64,000 nt of DNA, taken from NCBI GenBank assembly GCA_033439265.1, contig JAVTVX010000026.1, positions 3,089,501 to 3,153,500 of the forward strand, written 5' to 3'. Of this stretch, positions 46,690-59,655 are shown in pieces. This stretch comes from Dillenia suffruticosa. Lineage: Eukaryota > Streptophyta > Magnoliopsida > Dilleniales > Dilleniaceae. Both the position numbers and the translations under genes were made by a program. The notes under the pieces were generated by a model, which was not told where the DNA came from, did not search any database, and saw only the letters and a program-made list of their open reading frames with translations. Position 1 is the stretch's first letter. The number at the start of each line of letters is the position of its first letter.

Positions 46690-47489
46690 ACTTGTCATAC
46701 TCAACGAGCAAAATGACCAAGGTTACCTCAGACATAGCATTTCGTCTTAGTCTTATCGAATTCCTTCTTCTTGCGCTTTTGTACTTTACTGTCGGATCTC
46801 TCGGATAGTTTTTCTCTTGCCTAGACATCAAGTCTTCTTCTCATACTTATGCTATTCGTTAGGTGCGATGGGAGTCCTTACTCTACTCCACTGCATAAGC
46901 ATGACCCGAGTGCGACCTAGTCACCTCCAGGTGCTTTATCTAGAGTTAACTGTACCTGCTCACATTAACAAAAGTATGAATACTTTCGTTGGATAAGACA
47001 GGTTTTCATGATCTCCATAAATCAGGTAAAAGACTGGATCATACCCAGTATCTGAACCTCATCCGAAATAGGCTCATTCGCATTCCCAACTCGGTGATCA
47101 TACTTGACATTTGCTTCAAATGTTGCATCATTATATGATCAGTTCTTTTCTTATAAGTTATAAACTTATAAGGCAGCATCCTCACCATAGGAGCTGTAAG
47201 AGCACTCCAATGCTTATTTAGGGTGAGCCAAACCGATATAGCCACCGGATATTGCTCAAAAAATCAAGATCACATCATCGTGCATGGTGTTCAGAAGAAT
47301 TTCCCTAACTTGGCTATCCTTTTTCTTCAACGCACAATAGACTTCATTGTTCCGTTTATACTGAGGTGTGGTACCCTCTATGGGGTTCATCATCTTATAT
47401 CTTAGAATTTTCATATAAATCTTGCTCCTTGAGAAAAAACTGAATCTACTGGTGTAAAATCTTACATTCGATACCATTCGGTTTATCAT
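46690..47489 (-). pseudogene. Copia-B gag
   Basis: Minus-strand pieces 47489-47256 (IYMKILRYKMMNPIEGTTPQ, YCALKKKDSQVREIL) and 47245-47039 (HWSALTAPMVRMLPYKFITY) match Copia-A gag. The zinc knuckle near 46740 keeps GNLGHFAR but two Cys codons are TGA. The upstream stretch 47490-48530 is untranslated leader; a GC-richer patch at 47750-48180 gives only spurious ORFs. Confidence 0.72.
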
Positions 47490-48530
47490 TTTTGTAAATA
47501 TTTATTACGACAGTTTTCTATGCAGCTAAAGAGATTTAGTGACTAATTGACGCTTATTCTCACATTTTTTTGTGTACCTTTCGAATCAACAAATTCCAAA
47601 TAATTTGAGTATAGACCCTAATTTGAGTGTATGAATCAACGGATATCACACACTACAAACCGAAATCGTATCTTACCATTTGGAGTTGGATTCGGCAAAC
47701 AAAAACCCATAAAAAGTCACAAATGTGAACGTGGAACCTCCAGAAAATTGGAAAAATCCAATTCAGAGCAGCCGTTCGTGCCGCCCAGAGTCCCATGAGC
47801 CGCCACATATCGGAAGTGGCACCTCATGCGCTTGCACGCTCCAGCTGCGCGCTGGCACACACGCCAAACGTGCAGCATGTGCATCATGCAATAGGTGCAC
47901 GTTTAGCAAGTAAATATGATCCCATGATAGAAGATCAAACCACAGCCACGTGCTGTGGCCTGGTGGTGGGGCACCTAGGAGAAGTACATACAAAGGTGGG
48001 TTCGAATCAAGCCGATGACATCTTTAAGCCCCTTTTTTTTAATTTATGTAGTGGAGTGGAGCGTGTACTTCACGCATGTTCCACTCCCAGCCACGCCCCT
48101 CTCGCGCGTGTGTATATGCGCCAGTCGGGTCTGCAGCCTTCTTCTTCACCCGACTCTCTGCAACCGGGTCTCTGTGACCCGGCTATCGGAAAATCCCTTT
48201 TTCGGCAACAATAATATGCAGTCTATATGTCAAAATGTAGATCACCACACGAGAAACACATTTATGCTAATTTTAACGGTCATTTTGTCCTCTAAGTCGA
48301 GAGATCTAAGATTTTATGTCCGTAGGATCGAAAACTTCGACCAGACTTTTCATGGATTTAATGTACTCAAAAAATTCAACAAAAATTATGTTCATAATCC
48401 ACGGGTCATGGGCATTCTCATGATACTCTCGGAATCACGAAACTCATCCATGATCCGGATCCTAAATTTCGTACCTACACATTTTATGCCCTAAAAATTC
48501 CGAAAAAACAATTTAAATAAATCCAACGTC

Positions 48531-48542
48531 GCTATGATACCA
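48531..48542 (-). other. Copia-B primer-binding site
   Basis: The minus strand reads TGGTATCATAGC one base inside the 5' LTR, one mismatch to the initiator tRNA-Met site TGGTATCAGAGC. It sets the orientation. Confidence 0.85.
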
Positions 48543-48543
48543 T

Positions 48544-49056
48544 TGAAGGATTTATTACACTATTGCGCATGCGGAAGCGTATAAATTAAAAGTTCAAAAT
48601 TTTGGTATAAATACCTCGATGTGCAGGGGTCTAAAAAAAATCAACCGATCCGCAAATGCTCTCGTACTGATCGCACGGTCAGGACGGTGATCACGAAAAT
48701 GAACCACTATCATAATTCCATGATGCCTCAAACCAAAAGTCCGATGACCCAAATAACGGAAGGAATTTTCCTACATGTAAATTCCTCCTTAATCCCTCAA
48801 TTGTTCTCAAGAAACTTTTCCTCGTGGTACATGGCAAATTGTGCATAATATGGAATGTCATCCCTCTTAAGGCATGTACACCCACACTTAAGGAGATTGA
48901 TCACGTCCTCAGCGTATTTATCATTCAAGGGGGGAAGTTATTCATTATTGGGAGTTGTATTGGGGAAGTTAAGGGGATAATCTTTATTCTCCCAATAATG
49001 CCCCTTCTTTGATTTGAATATTCCCAAAATGTCCCAATGTGGCACAACTTCCAACA
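48544..49056 (-). repeat. Copia-B 5' LTR
   Basis: 513 bp, TG...CA ends, adjoining the primer-binding site on its left and the CTTAC duplication on its right. On the minus strand transcription would start inside this LTR. Confidence 0.95.
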
Positions 49057-49259
49057 CTTACAAATGCGTATGAATTATTTGAGTAGATAAAGAGCATGGT
49101 CTTTTAATACTTCCTTGGCACAACATTTGAAATGGGATGCAGAATTTTGAGTGTTGATGATAGGTGGTGGTTATGAAGTCACTTTGGAAAATCTATTGGA
49201 TTTCAAGTGAAAACAAATTTTTTTTAAAAAAAAAAGTAAGAAAGCAAACACTACAAAAA

Positions 49260-50095
49260 AAGACAAAATTTGCAACAAAATTTGGGACAAATTTGTAAGA
49301 AAAATTCGTCGCAAAACAAATTTGCGACGAATTTTGCAACAAATATTTTTTTATTGCTAATAAGTTATCGCAAAATTTTGGGAAGAAAAATTAATTATTC
49401 ATCGCAAAAATTTCTAACAAATATTTATATGTCGCAAAATTCGTAGCAAATTTGTAACGAATTTTGCGACGAAAAATTTATTCGTCGCAAATCTGTCACA
49501 AATAACATATTCGTCGCAAATTCTGCAACGAAACCATTTTCGTCACAAAATTAGCGACGAATCAATTTTTCGTCCCAAAATTTGCGACGAATAAATTTTG
49601 CGTCGCAAAATTTCCAACGAAAAACAATTTATTGCAAAATTTGTGACGAAAACCGTTGCATCACAAAATTCGTAGCAAAATTTGCGACGAAAAAATATTC
49701 GTCGTAAAATTTGAGACAAAAAAATACTCGTCGCAAATTTGGCGACGAAAAAGCATTCGTCGCAACTTTTGCAACAAATATTTTTTCATTGTTGATTTGC
49801 GACGAAAAAAATTTCGTGGCAACATTTGTGACGAATATTATTTCGTCGCAAATTTTGCCACGAAACAATATTTGTGGCTAATTTTGCAACGAATAAGTTA
49901 TTTGTCGCAAATCACCAGCGAAAAATAATTTGTCGCAAATATGCGACGAATGTTTTTCGTTGCAAAATTCGTCGCTAATCAAAATTTACAATTCACTTTT
50001 AACAACGAAATTTGCGATGAGCAAAGTATTCAGGGACAAATCTTGTGACGAATATGTATTTTGCGATGAATATAAATTTTATTAACATATTTGGA
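49260..50095. repeat. CACTA-b left subterminal repeat array (GCGACGAA type)
   Basis: More than 20 copies of GCGACGAA or TTCGTCGC and one-base variants, in both orientations and often as palindromes around AATTT/AAATT. Such subterminal repeats bind the TnpA protein in the maize En/Spm element. It is AT-rich without ORFs. Confidence 0.85.
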
Positions 50096-50454
50096 CAAAT
50101 TTGCCTACTTACCCAACCTCATCAACAATTAATCATCCAAATTGTTTTTAATATCCAATTTAAGCAATCTATACTCATAATTATAACTAACTATTCAATA
50201 AGATCAATAAATTAAAAATTTAACAAGAAATCATAATTATAATATCAAACAAAAAAGTAACATCAAAACTAAATGTTAAAATATCAATAACCATACATAA
50301 CAAAAAAAAATCAATGTAACAAATATCAAAATGTAATAGTAAAATAACAGTTCACAATTTCAAGTATGATCTCCACCATCACCATCATCATCATCATCAT
50401 CAAAGAAATCATCACCCTTATCCATCGCAAGCATTATCAGGAGGAGAAATAGAA

Positions 50455-50901
50455 TGGGGAATCTGATTCGGAGCGGAGACTAACTGAAGATGCTGCATGA
50501 TTAACATTTGCTGCGTGCGGACCTCATTCATTTCTTGCGTGTGCTTTGCTTGAAGTTACTGAATTCCTGATCTTTTTGCAGTAGCAACTCTTTCAAATGG
50601 CTCACCTTTTGATTCAATTGATTTATTTCTGCTCTAACTGCTGGTGGGGTGGAAGAAGATGAACCGGCGATTTTGTATGTTCTGCTCAAAGAACCTAGCC
50701 CAACTACTCTACCCCCTTTTCATCCACCAGTCACCTCGAGCCATGTATTCATGTTATCAACAGATGGCTCAGATCCGCCAGCATCATCACTAGCACTCGA
50801 ACTTCTGCATGATAGCTCATCATATTTCTCTTACATTGTCATGAGAAAAATTAAAATAAATTTACAATAATATTATAATACAAACACATATAATCTTGAT
50901 T

Positions 50902-50946
<45 letters not shown>

Positions 50947-52269
50947 GGAAAATAAAAAATTTTGTAACATAAATCATGAGACCATATAGGATCTAAATTA
51001 TGAACATTCATATTAACATTGAATAAGTTGAAATTTTAGGAAAAAAAAATAAAAGAGAATCTCTAGCAAGTAATTCATTAGAAATCAAAGAATCAAGTCA
51101 GTAATAAAAATATACTTGGGATAGACTAACATAAAGAATTCTTCTTCCTACATTGTTATGATATGTTCAACATAATATATTCAAATCAATATTGAAAATG
51201 TTCATAAATAATTGAAAATTTTGAAATTACAAACCTTAATTGCTCTAACTCTCTCCCCGCTCCAAGTCTTGTCTTTTTTCTTAAATGTGCGCGTGAAAGT
51301 ATCTATGAATGAAGGCACGGTCCCCATTTCCTTGGCCTAAAATAAAAAAACACTATTAGAAATAATGAAATAATTTAAATTAGATAAAAAAAATTAGTGT
51401 TTGTATAAAATTACCAATCTATTTCTATGTTCACCGATAGTGATCGAGCCTCCCGCATACGTCGCAGACGATTCCCCTGAATTATAAGCTCGGTTTTTTT
51501 TATTCTGCTCACTCCTTCGTTTGCTCTCCTCCGATTCCCAAAAATTTAGAATCCTACCCCAATTTTGTTCCATGATGCAGTTGGGTTTTTTTACATGTCT
51601 CTTTGCATGATTTAGAACGTGTCGAATGTGATCGCCACATTTTTTCTTGAAAATCCTTTTTACTTCCAACTCTTCAGTCTTGTCCCAAGTGAATATTCGC
51701 TGCAATGGAAAAAAACCAATAACTCATAAAGCTATTAACTTAATTTTATATATAAACTGATTGGGATAACTTATCTTGAACTCGTTCCACCATAGTTCTT
51801 TTGTTTCATCCGGAGTGCTTGTGTAAGATATCGAAGCCCCTCCCCAATGATTATTCACTATTCTATTAAGCTCGTGAATAACATGTACAGAATTTGTAAA
51901 TTTATTGTAAAGTTTCAAACAAACAATGTTAAATAAATAAGATAGTTAAAAGAAGAATTTATTTTATAAATAAAAGAAATAATACATCTATAATTTTAAA
52001 ATTTAGTACTTACGAATCTCCATAAGGGGCTATTAACTCTCGATTATCTTCTCTATCTGCATACGAGTATTCTACCGTAGGGACTGGAGAAGGTACATTG
52101 CTAGCGATGTGTTGAGAATGCGAAGGGCCTGCAACAAAAGGGGGAGGCGAAGGTACATTGCCGGCAAGGGAATAAGATTGCGAAGGTGCCGAAGCGGACT
52201 GCGATGGTGAAGAGCGTGAATTTCCATTAGAATTTCGTCTATGGCCGCCACGTCGAAACTGTCAACCAT
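50455..52269 (-). pseudogene. TnpA-like gene (plant transposase, Ptta/En/Spm family), multi-exon
   Basis: Exon-like pieces on the minus strand: 52260-52018 (RRGGHRRNSNGNSRSSPSQS and, near its end, DREDNRELIAPYGDS, followed by GTAAG); 51918-51770 (VNNHWGGASISYTSTPDETK, ELWWNEFKISYP); 51705-51415 (IFTWDKTEELEVKRIFKKKC, NFWESEESKRRSEQNKKNRA); 51338-51236 (EMGTVPSFIDTFTRTFKKKD, then GT). The last piece is a coiled-coil C-terminus at about 50700-50450 (AEINQLNQKVSHLKELLLQK). Order and motifs fit the Transposase_24 family, which binds the subterminal repeats and acts with TNP2. The first piece lacks a clean start in its frame. Splice signals look partly intact, but integrity is uncertain; a CAT microsatellite (50372-50402) follows. 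Confidence 0.75.
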
Positions 52270-52616
52270 AATATATTTTAAACAAAAATAAAAAATAAAA
52301 ATTGCATATTCATCATATGCATAATGAAGAACATGAATAAACTTACCATATTTAATTTGATAAATTATTTGCGAGGAAACAAGGTACCAATATGTGAAGA
52401 AATTTTCTCTAATGACCTATAGAAAAAAAAAGATAGTATATCAACAAATCCAATATATAAATTTAAGAATGAGACAGTAAATAAACAAGAAATTGAGTAA
52501 CGAAATTTGCAAATTATATGTGTCGACTAACTTACCCACTTAAAAAAAATATATTATCATATATCAAGATAAATATCCGATTTTTATTATATTAAGAGAA
52601 CAAAACTTACTCGTCA

Positions 52617-55600
52617 TCAAAAATCAAAATCCTCATTGTCATCCTCATCCTCATCCTGCGTCTCAAAATTAGACTCTTCAACATCATTTTCATCATCCAC
52701 ATCCTCATCATCATCAAAATCTTCATCCCCATCCTCATCATTTGTCTCAAAATTAGATTCTTCTTCGTCTTCTTCATGACTTTCACTTGCATCCACATCT
52801 ATCACTACTCCGCTAGGATCTCGTAACGTTGGAATATTATATTCCTCGGTTTGAACTGTATTGGGAACTTCCTCTTGTTGATATGCTGTCTCTTCCCAAT
52901 GTTCTTCAATTTTTTTCCGTGCTTTCGTTTTAAAAACAGCCCACCAATCAATTTTGTCACGTTTCAAACTAGGATATGAAGCATAAAATACTTAATCGCT
53001 TATTGTGCCAACACAAATGGTTCATATCTTTTATATAATTTCTTATGATTTATTTCAACCAAATTAAACTGTGGATGCACTTTCATCCCTTTGACAGGGT
53101 CAAACCAGCGACACATAAATAAAACAACCCGTAATGCTGGACTAGGGTACTCTACCTCTACGATTTCATCCAACAAACCATAAAAATCATTTTGACCTCC
53201 ACCATCATTGGATGATTGAACACAAACCCTACTATTCATTGTCGTTTTTCCCACTCCATATTCTTCAGTATGAAAATTATACCCGTTTATAAAATAGGAT
53301 GGCCAAGTTTATACCATTGCTTTTGGACCCCATGACAAATTGATTAACAATTCTTGCTGAACTTGAGTTTGATTATCATGGACCTAAAGTTAAATAAATA
53401 TGTTAATATGTTTTAAAGTAAATATTTAAATAATTTATAGTCTACTTACATATTTTTTGAACCAAATTCTTCATCGCAGAAACGATCAAACTCATGTTTC
53501 GAAAGTTGAGAATATACGTTTTGGAAAATTCTACCATCAAAGGAAATAAATTTTAACACAAATAATTTACGACATAAGAAATACATAAAATAAAAAATAT
53601 ATACTTACTCGAAATATGGCGTCACTTCTGGACAGTTCAGTAAAATATATGTGTGGGCTGCCCGCCATTCATGATCAATTAAATATCTATGCTTACATGA
53701 TCCACTTGGTCGACCAAGATAGTTAAAAATTGAGAATGATTTCAAATTGGGATCAATAGGACCCTCATCATTTCTTCCCGCTCTCCGCCTCTTGCATTGA
53801 ACGTGAGACTCAAAATAATATGATGCAAACGTTGTTACTTCCTCCACAATATATGCATTGACAATAGAGGCTTCAACACATGCCTTATTTTTCACTTTCT
53901 TCTTCAAATGATATAGGAATCTAATTGTAATAAAACAAAATGTTTTAGAAAATTATATATAATGAAATTACAAAATTTATTTGCCTTGATAACGAAGTGT
54001 AAAAGATGAAAAACTCACCTTTCAAATGGATACATCCATCGAAATTGGAATCATATGGCAAGTGAACCAAAAGATGTTCCATGGAATCAAAAAATGACGG
54101 TAGAAATATCCTTTCTAAATTACACAAAATGATTGGAATCTCTCTCTCTAACATCTTCATGTGTGAATGTCTCAACACTATCGAGCAAATATCATGAAGG
54201 AAAATGCTTAGCTCCGTAATGGCACCCTAAACAAAATTCGGTAAGAGTTCCTTAAAAGCAATAGGAATTAGTCTTTCCATAAATATATGACAAATCATGA
54301 CTTTTCAAACCAATCAATTTACATTCCTTTAAATCGACACATCTTCCAAGATTTGAGACATAACCATCAGGAAACCTCAATGATTTCAACCATTCACAAA
54401 TAATCCGTTTCTGATCCTTATTCAATGTATAAACTGCCTTCGGTTTTGGTCCCTTACTACTTTCATCAACATCAAGAGTGAGTCGTTTACAAAGGAATCG
54501 CATATCTTTTCTTGCATTCAAGTTGTCTTTCATTTTCCCAGTGATATCCATCACTGTATTTATCAGATTATCAAAGACATTTTTCTCGATATACATTACA
54601 TCGAGATTATGATGAACCAAATGAGTCTTCCAATATGGTAAATCCCAAAATAAACTTCGTTTAGTCCATTTATGCGAATGTCCATAGCCATATGTTGTAC
54701 CATGTGGCTCTTCAAAACAGATGGAAAGTTAAGGATTCTATACCAAATTTGTTCACCGGTTAATCTCAATGGAGGAGGTGTTCTTTCAAATCTATTTTTA
54801 GTGAATTCTTCTTTATTTTTTCTGAATTTATGAGTTAACGGTAAAAATTGTCTATGACAATCAAAATAACTCGCTTTCTTCTCATGTTTCAATCTGAATG
54901 ACTTTGATCTCTCCAAACAAATTGGACATCCTAAAATCCCAGCGATACTCCATCCCGATAACATACCATACACTGGAAAGTCATTTATGGTCCAAAGAAG
55001 AGCAGCCTTCATTACAAACATCTGATTAGTATGAACATCATATATAGGAACACCTTCATCCCATAGTTGTTTCAACTCCGCAATCATTGGTTGCATGTAA
55101 ACATCTATTAACTTCTTTGGATTTTGCGGGCCAGGCACGACCAATGTTAAAAACATATACAGTGTCTTCATACACATATCGGGTGGAAGATTATACAGAG
55201 TTAAGATAACTGGCAAACAAGAATAAGTCTTCCTGATTTGCCAAATGGAGCAAACCCATCAGCACAGAGACCTAATCTAATATTTCGAGTCTCTCTCGCA
55301 AACTCAAGATATGTTCTATCAAAATATTTCCACGTTTCTGCATCTGAATGATGACACATTAACCCCTCTTTTGTTTCATGATTTGCATGCCAGGTCATGT
55401 GTTTAGCAGTGGTCTCAGATGCATAAAGTCTTTGTAACCTAGGAGTTAAAGGCAAATAAAACATTTGTCTGTATGATTTACGCTGCTGATTACGACCCGA
55501 CCTCCGAGTACTCTTATATCTACTTTGATTACAGAATTTATAAAAATCTATATCTTTATCATCTCCCCAATATAGCATACAAGTATCTCTGCAAACATCT

Positions 55601-56367
55601 ATTCTTTCCACCAGAAGACCTAATTCTTTCACAAGCTTTTTCATACTGTAGAAATCATTGGGCATAATATGATCACACAGCAATACTTCTCCAATAACTT
55701 GAACAAAATCATTAAAACAATTCTCAGACACATTATGCTTTGCCTTGACATTCAACAGTCTTGCGGCTAGAGATAGCTTAGTGTGGCTGTCACAACCAGC
55801 CCACAAAGGTTCATCTGCAGCTCTTAAGACTTCCTGAAATTGGAGAGATGATTCATTATTCACATTTTCATCAACACCTACTACTTCTACCTCCTCCAAT
55901 GGTGATGCATAACTACTATACCCATGTTCAAATGTTGGAGCAAAGCTAAAACTTGCAGCGCTTGGATCAAGAACAAAATTCGGACCCACTGCATCAATTA
56001 CCATCCTCTGATACGGATTCAATTGATCATAATAACTCTGATCCCCACTAACTGAAAATTGTCTATTTCGTCCAAATTCCTCATCAAAAAAGAATGGTTC
56101 ACCATGACATGTCCAATTATAGTAATTCGGGGTAAAACCAACTCTACAGAGATGATCCCTAATTTTATCACACTGTAAAAATTTACCATTACGACACCTT
56201 CTACACGGACACCTTACCTTATTCCCATCCATAAAATCAACTTGAGTACAAGCAAAATCTAAAAATTGCTCCAACCCAAAAATAAATTCATCAGTTAAAC
56301 CCTGACGATCAAATAAGTTCTTTTTATACATCCAACTTCTTTCGTTCTGCATTTTCCCTGTCTCCAA
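52617..56367 (-). pseudogene. TNP2/TnpD-like CACTA transposase
   Basis: Starts at ATG 56367. Residues about 12-90 form the Transposase-associated domain with its Cys-rich motif (VRCPCRRCRNGKFLQCDKIR). 388 codons are open to 55201. A one-base shift then leads into PVILTLYNLPPDMCMK and WTINDFPVYGMLSGWSIAGI (Transposase_21 domain). A second shift occurs near 54715, before HHNLDVMYIEKNVFDNLINT. DUF4218 follows (LERIFLPSFFDSMEHLLVHL; VKNKACVEASIVNAYIVEEV), then DUF4216 (53254-53000; VEYPSPALRVVLFMCRWFDP). The end has DWWAVFKTKAR and a long acidic Asp/Glu tail (52790-52620). Some gaps between pieces could be introns. It would cut and rejoin CACTA ends; at least two frameshifts make this copy defective. 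Confidence 0.85.
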
Positions 56368-56995
56368 ATTTAAAATTTTTTAAATATTAATAAAAACTAC
56401 AAAAAAAACTACTAAATCATCAATACTAATATCATCATTAATTCCAACTAAGTTCATATAACAATAAATAATAACGTTAATTGTACAAAACTCAAATCAT
56501 CATTAATACAAAGCTTAATTTCACAAAAATTAAATATAATAATAAATAATATTATAAACTTAATTAATATCAAACAAATTAACTAAATTATTACAATAAC
56601 ATTAAATATTATCATAGAATTAAATAAAGTATCAAATATTAAACATTTAACAATATTGATTATTTAACAAATCGATATAAGATTTACTATAAACTGCTGA
56701 TTATTGTTAACATAATATTTCTCATAATCAATTATCAAATAAAATTTACTATAAATTGCCTTTTTCAATTATTACAATACATATTAAAACATTTTTCACC
56801 ACCAATTAATAACTCACCGATAAACTCCGATATCAACACCAGTAACAGCTTCCAATCCAAATATTCGAGAATCGCAAAACCTAACACATCAAAAACATTT
56901 ATAAATAACTAATATATTATTAAAACAATATTATAAAAACATTTTTTTAAATAACATTTCTCAAAAAATTAAAAAAAAATCAATTAAATTAAATT
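56368..56995 (-). other. AT-rich leader segment upstream of TNP2
   Basis: Strongly AT-rich, no ORFs, no repeats of note. It lies between the TNP2 start codon and the GC-rich block, so it may be leader or first intron. Confidence 0.4.
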
Positions 56996-57510
56996 GTTGG
57001 GCTGGGCCAGGCCGGGCCCAATTCGCGGGGCCGAGCAGTGCAATGGCCCAGCCCAATGGGCTACGATGGGCCGCACAGGGGCCTGCGGCCCCATTGCTAG
57101 GCAGGGCCACGCAGGGGCCAGCAGCCCCTTCTAGCGTCTGGGCTGCAAAAGGGGCGGCGGCCCCTTCGCGCAACAGGGCCGCGCAAGGGCTGCATGGCAC
57201 CTCGCGCGTCTGGGCCGCGCAAGGGCTGCGCGGTACCTCGCTCGTCTGGGCCGCGCAAGGGCGGCGGAGCCACAAAGGACCAACGGCCCCTTCGCGCGTA
57301 TGCACCGCGGAGGGGTGGCGGAGGCGCAAAGGGGCCATCGGCCCCTTTGCGCACCTGGGCAGCGCAGGGGAGGCGGCCCCTTCGCACACCTCGGCCGCAC
57401 AGGGGCTGTCGTCCCTTGCTGCGACTCTCCCGTTAAGGGCATATCCGGCGATTGGCAGTCCAATTTGCGTTCTGAACTCAGATCCGGCGGCTGGCCGCCG
57501 GATCTGCCAT
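56996..57510 (-). promoter_or_regulatory. GC-rich, CpG-rich block upstream of the TNP2 gene
   Basis: An abrupt change from about 80 percent AT to very GC-rich sequence, with loose 36-bp repeats (GGGCCGCGCAAGGGCTGC). Ala/Gly/Pro/Arg-rich ORFs occur on both strands in all frames, as expected for composition alone. In maize Spm a GC-rich untranslated first exon between the subterminal repeats and the coding part is the methylation-controlled switch. Position and composition suggest an analogue. A splice-donor-like GTTAG|GTAATC lies just upstream on the minus strand (57546). Confidence 0.4.
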
Positions 57511-57659
57511 CTATGGCCAAGAGAGAGAAAGAGAGAGAGAGAGATTACCTAACACCATCGTAGATCCCGCATCCCATCCGCCATCCTTTCGCAGTACCCC
57601 TTCGCGGCTATTCTTCAAAAATGAACCCGAGAGAGAGACAGAGTAAAAGTAAAGAAGTG

Positions 57660-58330
57660 TGAAATACATTGAATTTTGGGACAAAACGTTTTTGTCCCAA
57701 AATTCGTCCTAGAATCAGGGATGAAATTTTTTTTTCGTCCCTGAATCAGGGATGAATTTTTTTTTTCGTCCCTGAAACAGGGATGAATTTTTTTTTTCGT
57801 CCCTGAAACAGGGACGAAATTTTTTTTCGTCCCTGAATCAGCGATGAAATTTTTTTTTCATCCCAAAAATAGGGACGAAATATTTTTTCATCCCAGAATT
57901 AGGGACGAAATTTTTTTTCATCCCAGAATCAAGGATGAAAATTTTTTTCGTCTCAGAATCAAGGACGAATTTTTTTTTCGTCCCTGAATCAGGAACGAAT
58001 TTTTTTTTCGTCCCAGAATCAGGGATGAAATTTTTTTTTCGTCCCAGAATCAAGGACGAAATTTTTTTTTCATCCCAGAATCAGGGACGAAAATTTTTTT
58101 CATCCCTGAATCAGGAACGAATTTTTTTTTGTCCTAGAATCAGGGACGCAATTTTTTTTTCGTCCCAAAATCAAGGACGAAAATTTTTTTCGTCCCTGAA
58201 TCAGGAATGAATTTTTTTTTATCCTAGAATCAGGGACGCAATTTTTTTTTCGTCCCAGAATCAGGGACAAAAATTTTTTTGTTCCCTGAATCAGGGACGA
58301 ATTTTTTTTCGTCCCTGAATCGAGGACAAA
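57660..58330. repeat. CACTA-b right inner subterminal array (GGGACGAA type)
   Basis: Sixteen or more near-regular repeats of about 40 bp, built from TTCGTCCCTGAATCAGGGA and a run of T. The core GGGACGAA differs by one base from the GCGACGAA core used at the outer ends. T-runs and inverted cores make each unit an interrupted palindrome. Confidence 0.85.
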
Positions 58331-58964
58331 AATTTTTTTTTTTCGCTAAAATCTACGACGAAAGAATGGTTTCATCGCTAAATTTTCGATAAATATATGT
58401 TTTCGTAGCAACATGTAGCAAATTTAATGATAAAAAATTTTTTCCTTTACAATTTACAACGAATTTTACAACAATACTTATGGTTTCTGATAAATAACTC
58501 TTTGAACACACAAAAATAGAAACTAAATCGACAAACTATTAACAATATTTGCGTACTATGATATAATTATAAAAAAAATATTCAATATATTGATTATTAG
58601 TTAACATGTATTTCTACTTTAACTCTTAGTTTAGTTAATCGAATATTTAAACAAATTTATAAGATACAGTTATCAGTGCTGGGAATGGAAAATTAAACAG
58701 ATAATGAATAGAAAATGAATATACTAATAATATTCTTTTATAACAATTTAAAAGATTTGTAAAGTTATAGAAAATAAATGTACAAATTTAAAAGATTATA
58801 CTATATTATCATTCTTTTATATAAATAGATAATGAATGAATGATTTTATATAAGGTTTTTTGAACATCTTAAGATTTTATACGTTATAAGTGTATAACAC
58901 CGTTTACAAATTATTTTTTATATTAGAAAATATTTATAATACTAGAAAATGTTTCTAACGACTG

Positions 58965-59655
58965 AAAAATGAATTTTAGCGACAAATTTTACCACAAATA
59001 TTATATTTGTCACTAATTTGTAACAAATTTAGCAACAAATAATCGAATTTGTTGCGACGAATATAAATATTTGTCGCTAACTTTGCGACGAATTTAGAAA
59101 TTCGTCACAAATTTAGGGACAAATTCATTTTCGTCCCAAATTTAGGGACGAATTGAGAAGTTCGTCGCAATATTTTGGGACTAATAAACGAATTCGTCCC
59201 AGATTTATGGATGAATTTCTATTTCGTCCCAAAATTTTGGGACAAATTTTTTTTTCGTCCCTAATTTAGGGACGAATTTTTCATTCGTCGCAAATTTAGG
59301 GACAAAGTTTTTATTCGTCGCAAATTTTGGGACGAATTTTTTTTTCATCCCAAATTTAGGGACGAATTTTTAATTCATTGCAAATTTAGCGACGAATTTT
59401 GAAATTCGTTGCAAATTTAGCCACGAAATTTTTATTCGTCGCAAATTTGCAATGAATTGTGCTTCAAAAAATTTTCGTCAAAAATTTACGACGAATTTTG
59501 TAACGAAAAGTTTTTTTGTTGCTAAATTTGCGACGAAAATATTTTTGTTGCTAAAATTATGACTAATTTGCGACGATAGAATTTTTTGTTGCTAAATTTG
59601 TTGCAGATTTGCCACGAATACTTGTCATTACTAAAATTCGTCGCTAAATTCTTGT
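58965..59655. repeat. CACTA-b right outer subterminal array (mixed GCGACGAA/GGGACGAA)
   Basis: Inverted copies of both cores intermingle, for example AAATTTAGGGACGAATT and TTCGTCGCAAATTTA, up to the right terminal inverted repeat. The stretch 58340-58960 before it is AT-rich and nearly free of cores. Confidence 0.8.

Larger units (their letters stand above)
42071..49056 (-). mobile_element. Copia-B: complete but decayed Ty1/copia retrotransposon
   Basis: 6986 bp, minus strand, inserted in the tandem array. LTRs 42071-42584 and 48544-49056 have TG...CA ends, and the CTTAC target duplication is exact at 42066-42070 and 49057-49061. The primer-binding site is of Met type next to the right LTR. 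Gag, integrase, RT and RNase H follow on the minus strand. About 1.1 kb without coding sequence separates RNase H from the 3' LTR. Confidence 0.95.

Noticed and set aside
50649..50870. 73-codon plus-strand ORF in CACTA-b
   Set aside because: It is the antisense of the TnpA C-terminal coiled-coil exon, which has a homologue in CACTA-c on the minus strand.
57043..57552. 169-codon Ala/Gly/Pro/Arg-rich ORF (plus) and overlapping minus ORFs
   Set aside because: Composition effect of the GC-rich block in CACTA-b; open on both strands, no conserved domain, located in the leader of the transposase gene.
57660..58330. CRISPR-like regular repeats
   Set aside because: About 40-bp repeats without unique spacers; they are CACTA subterminal repeats in a plant transposon.
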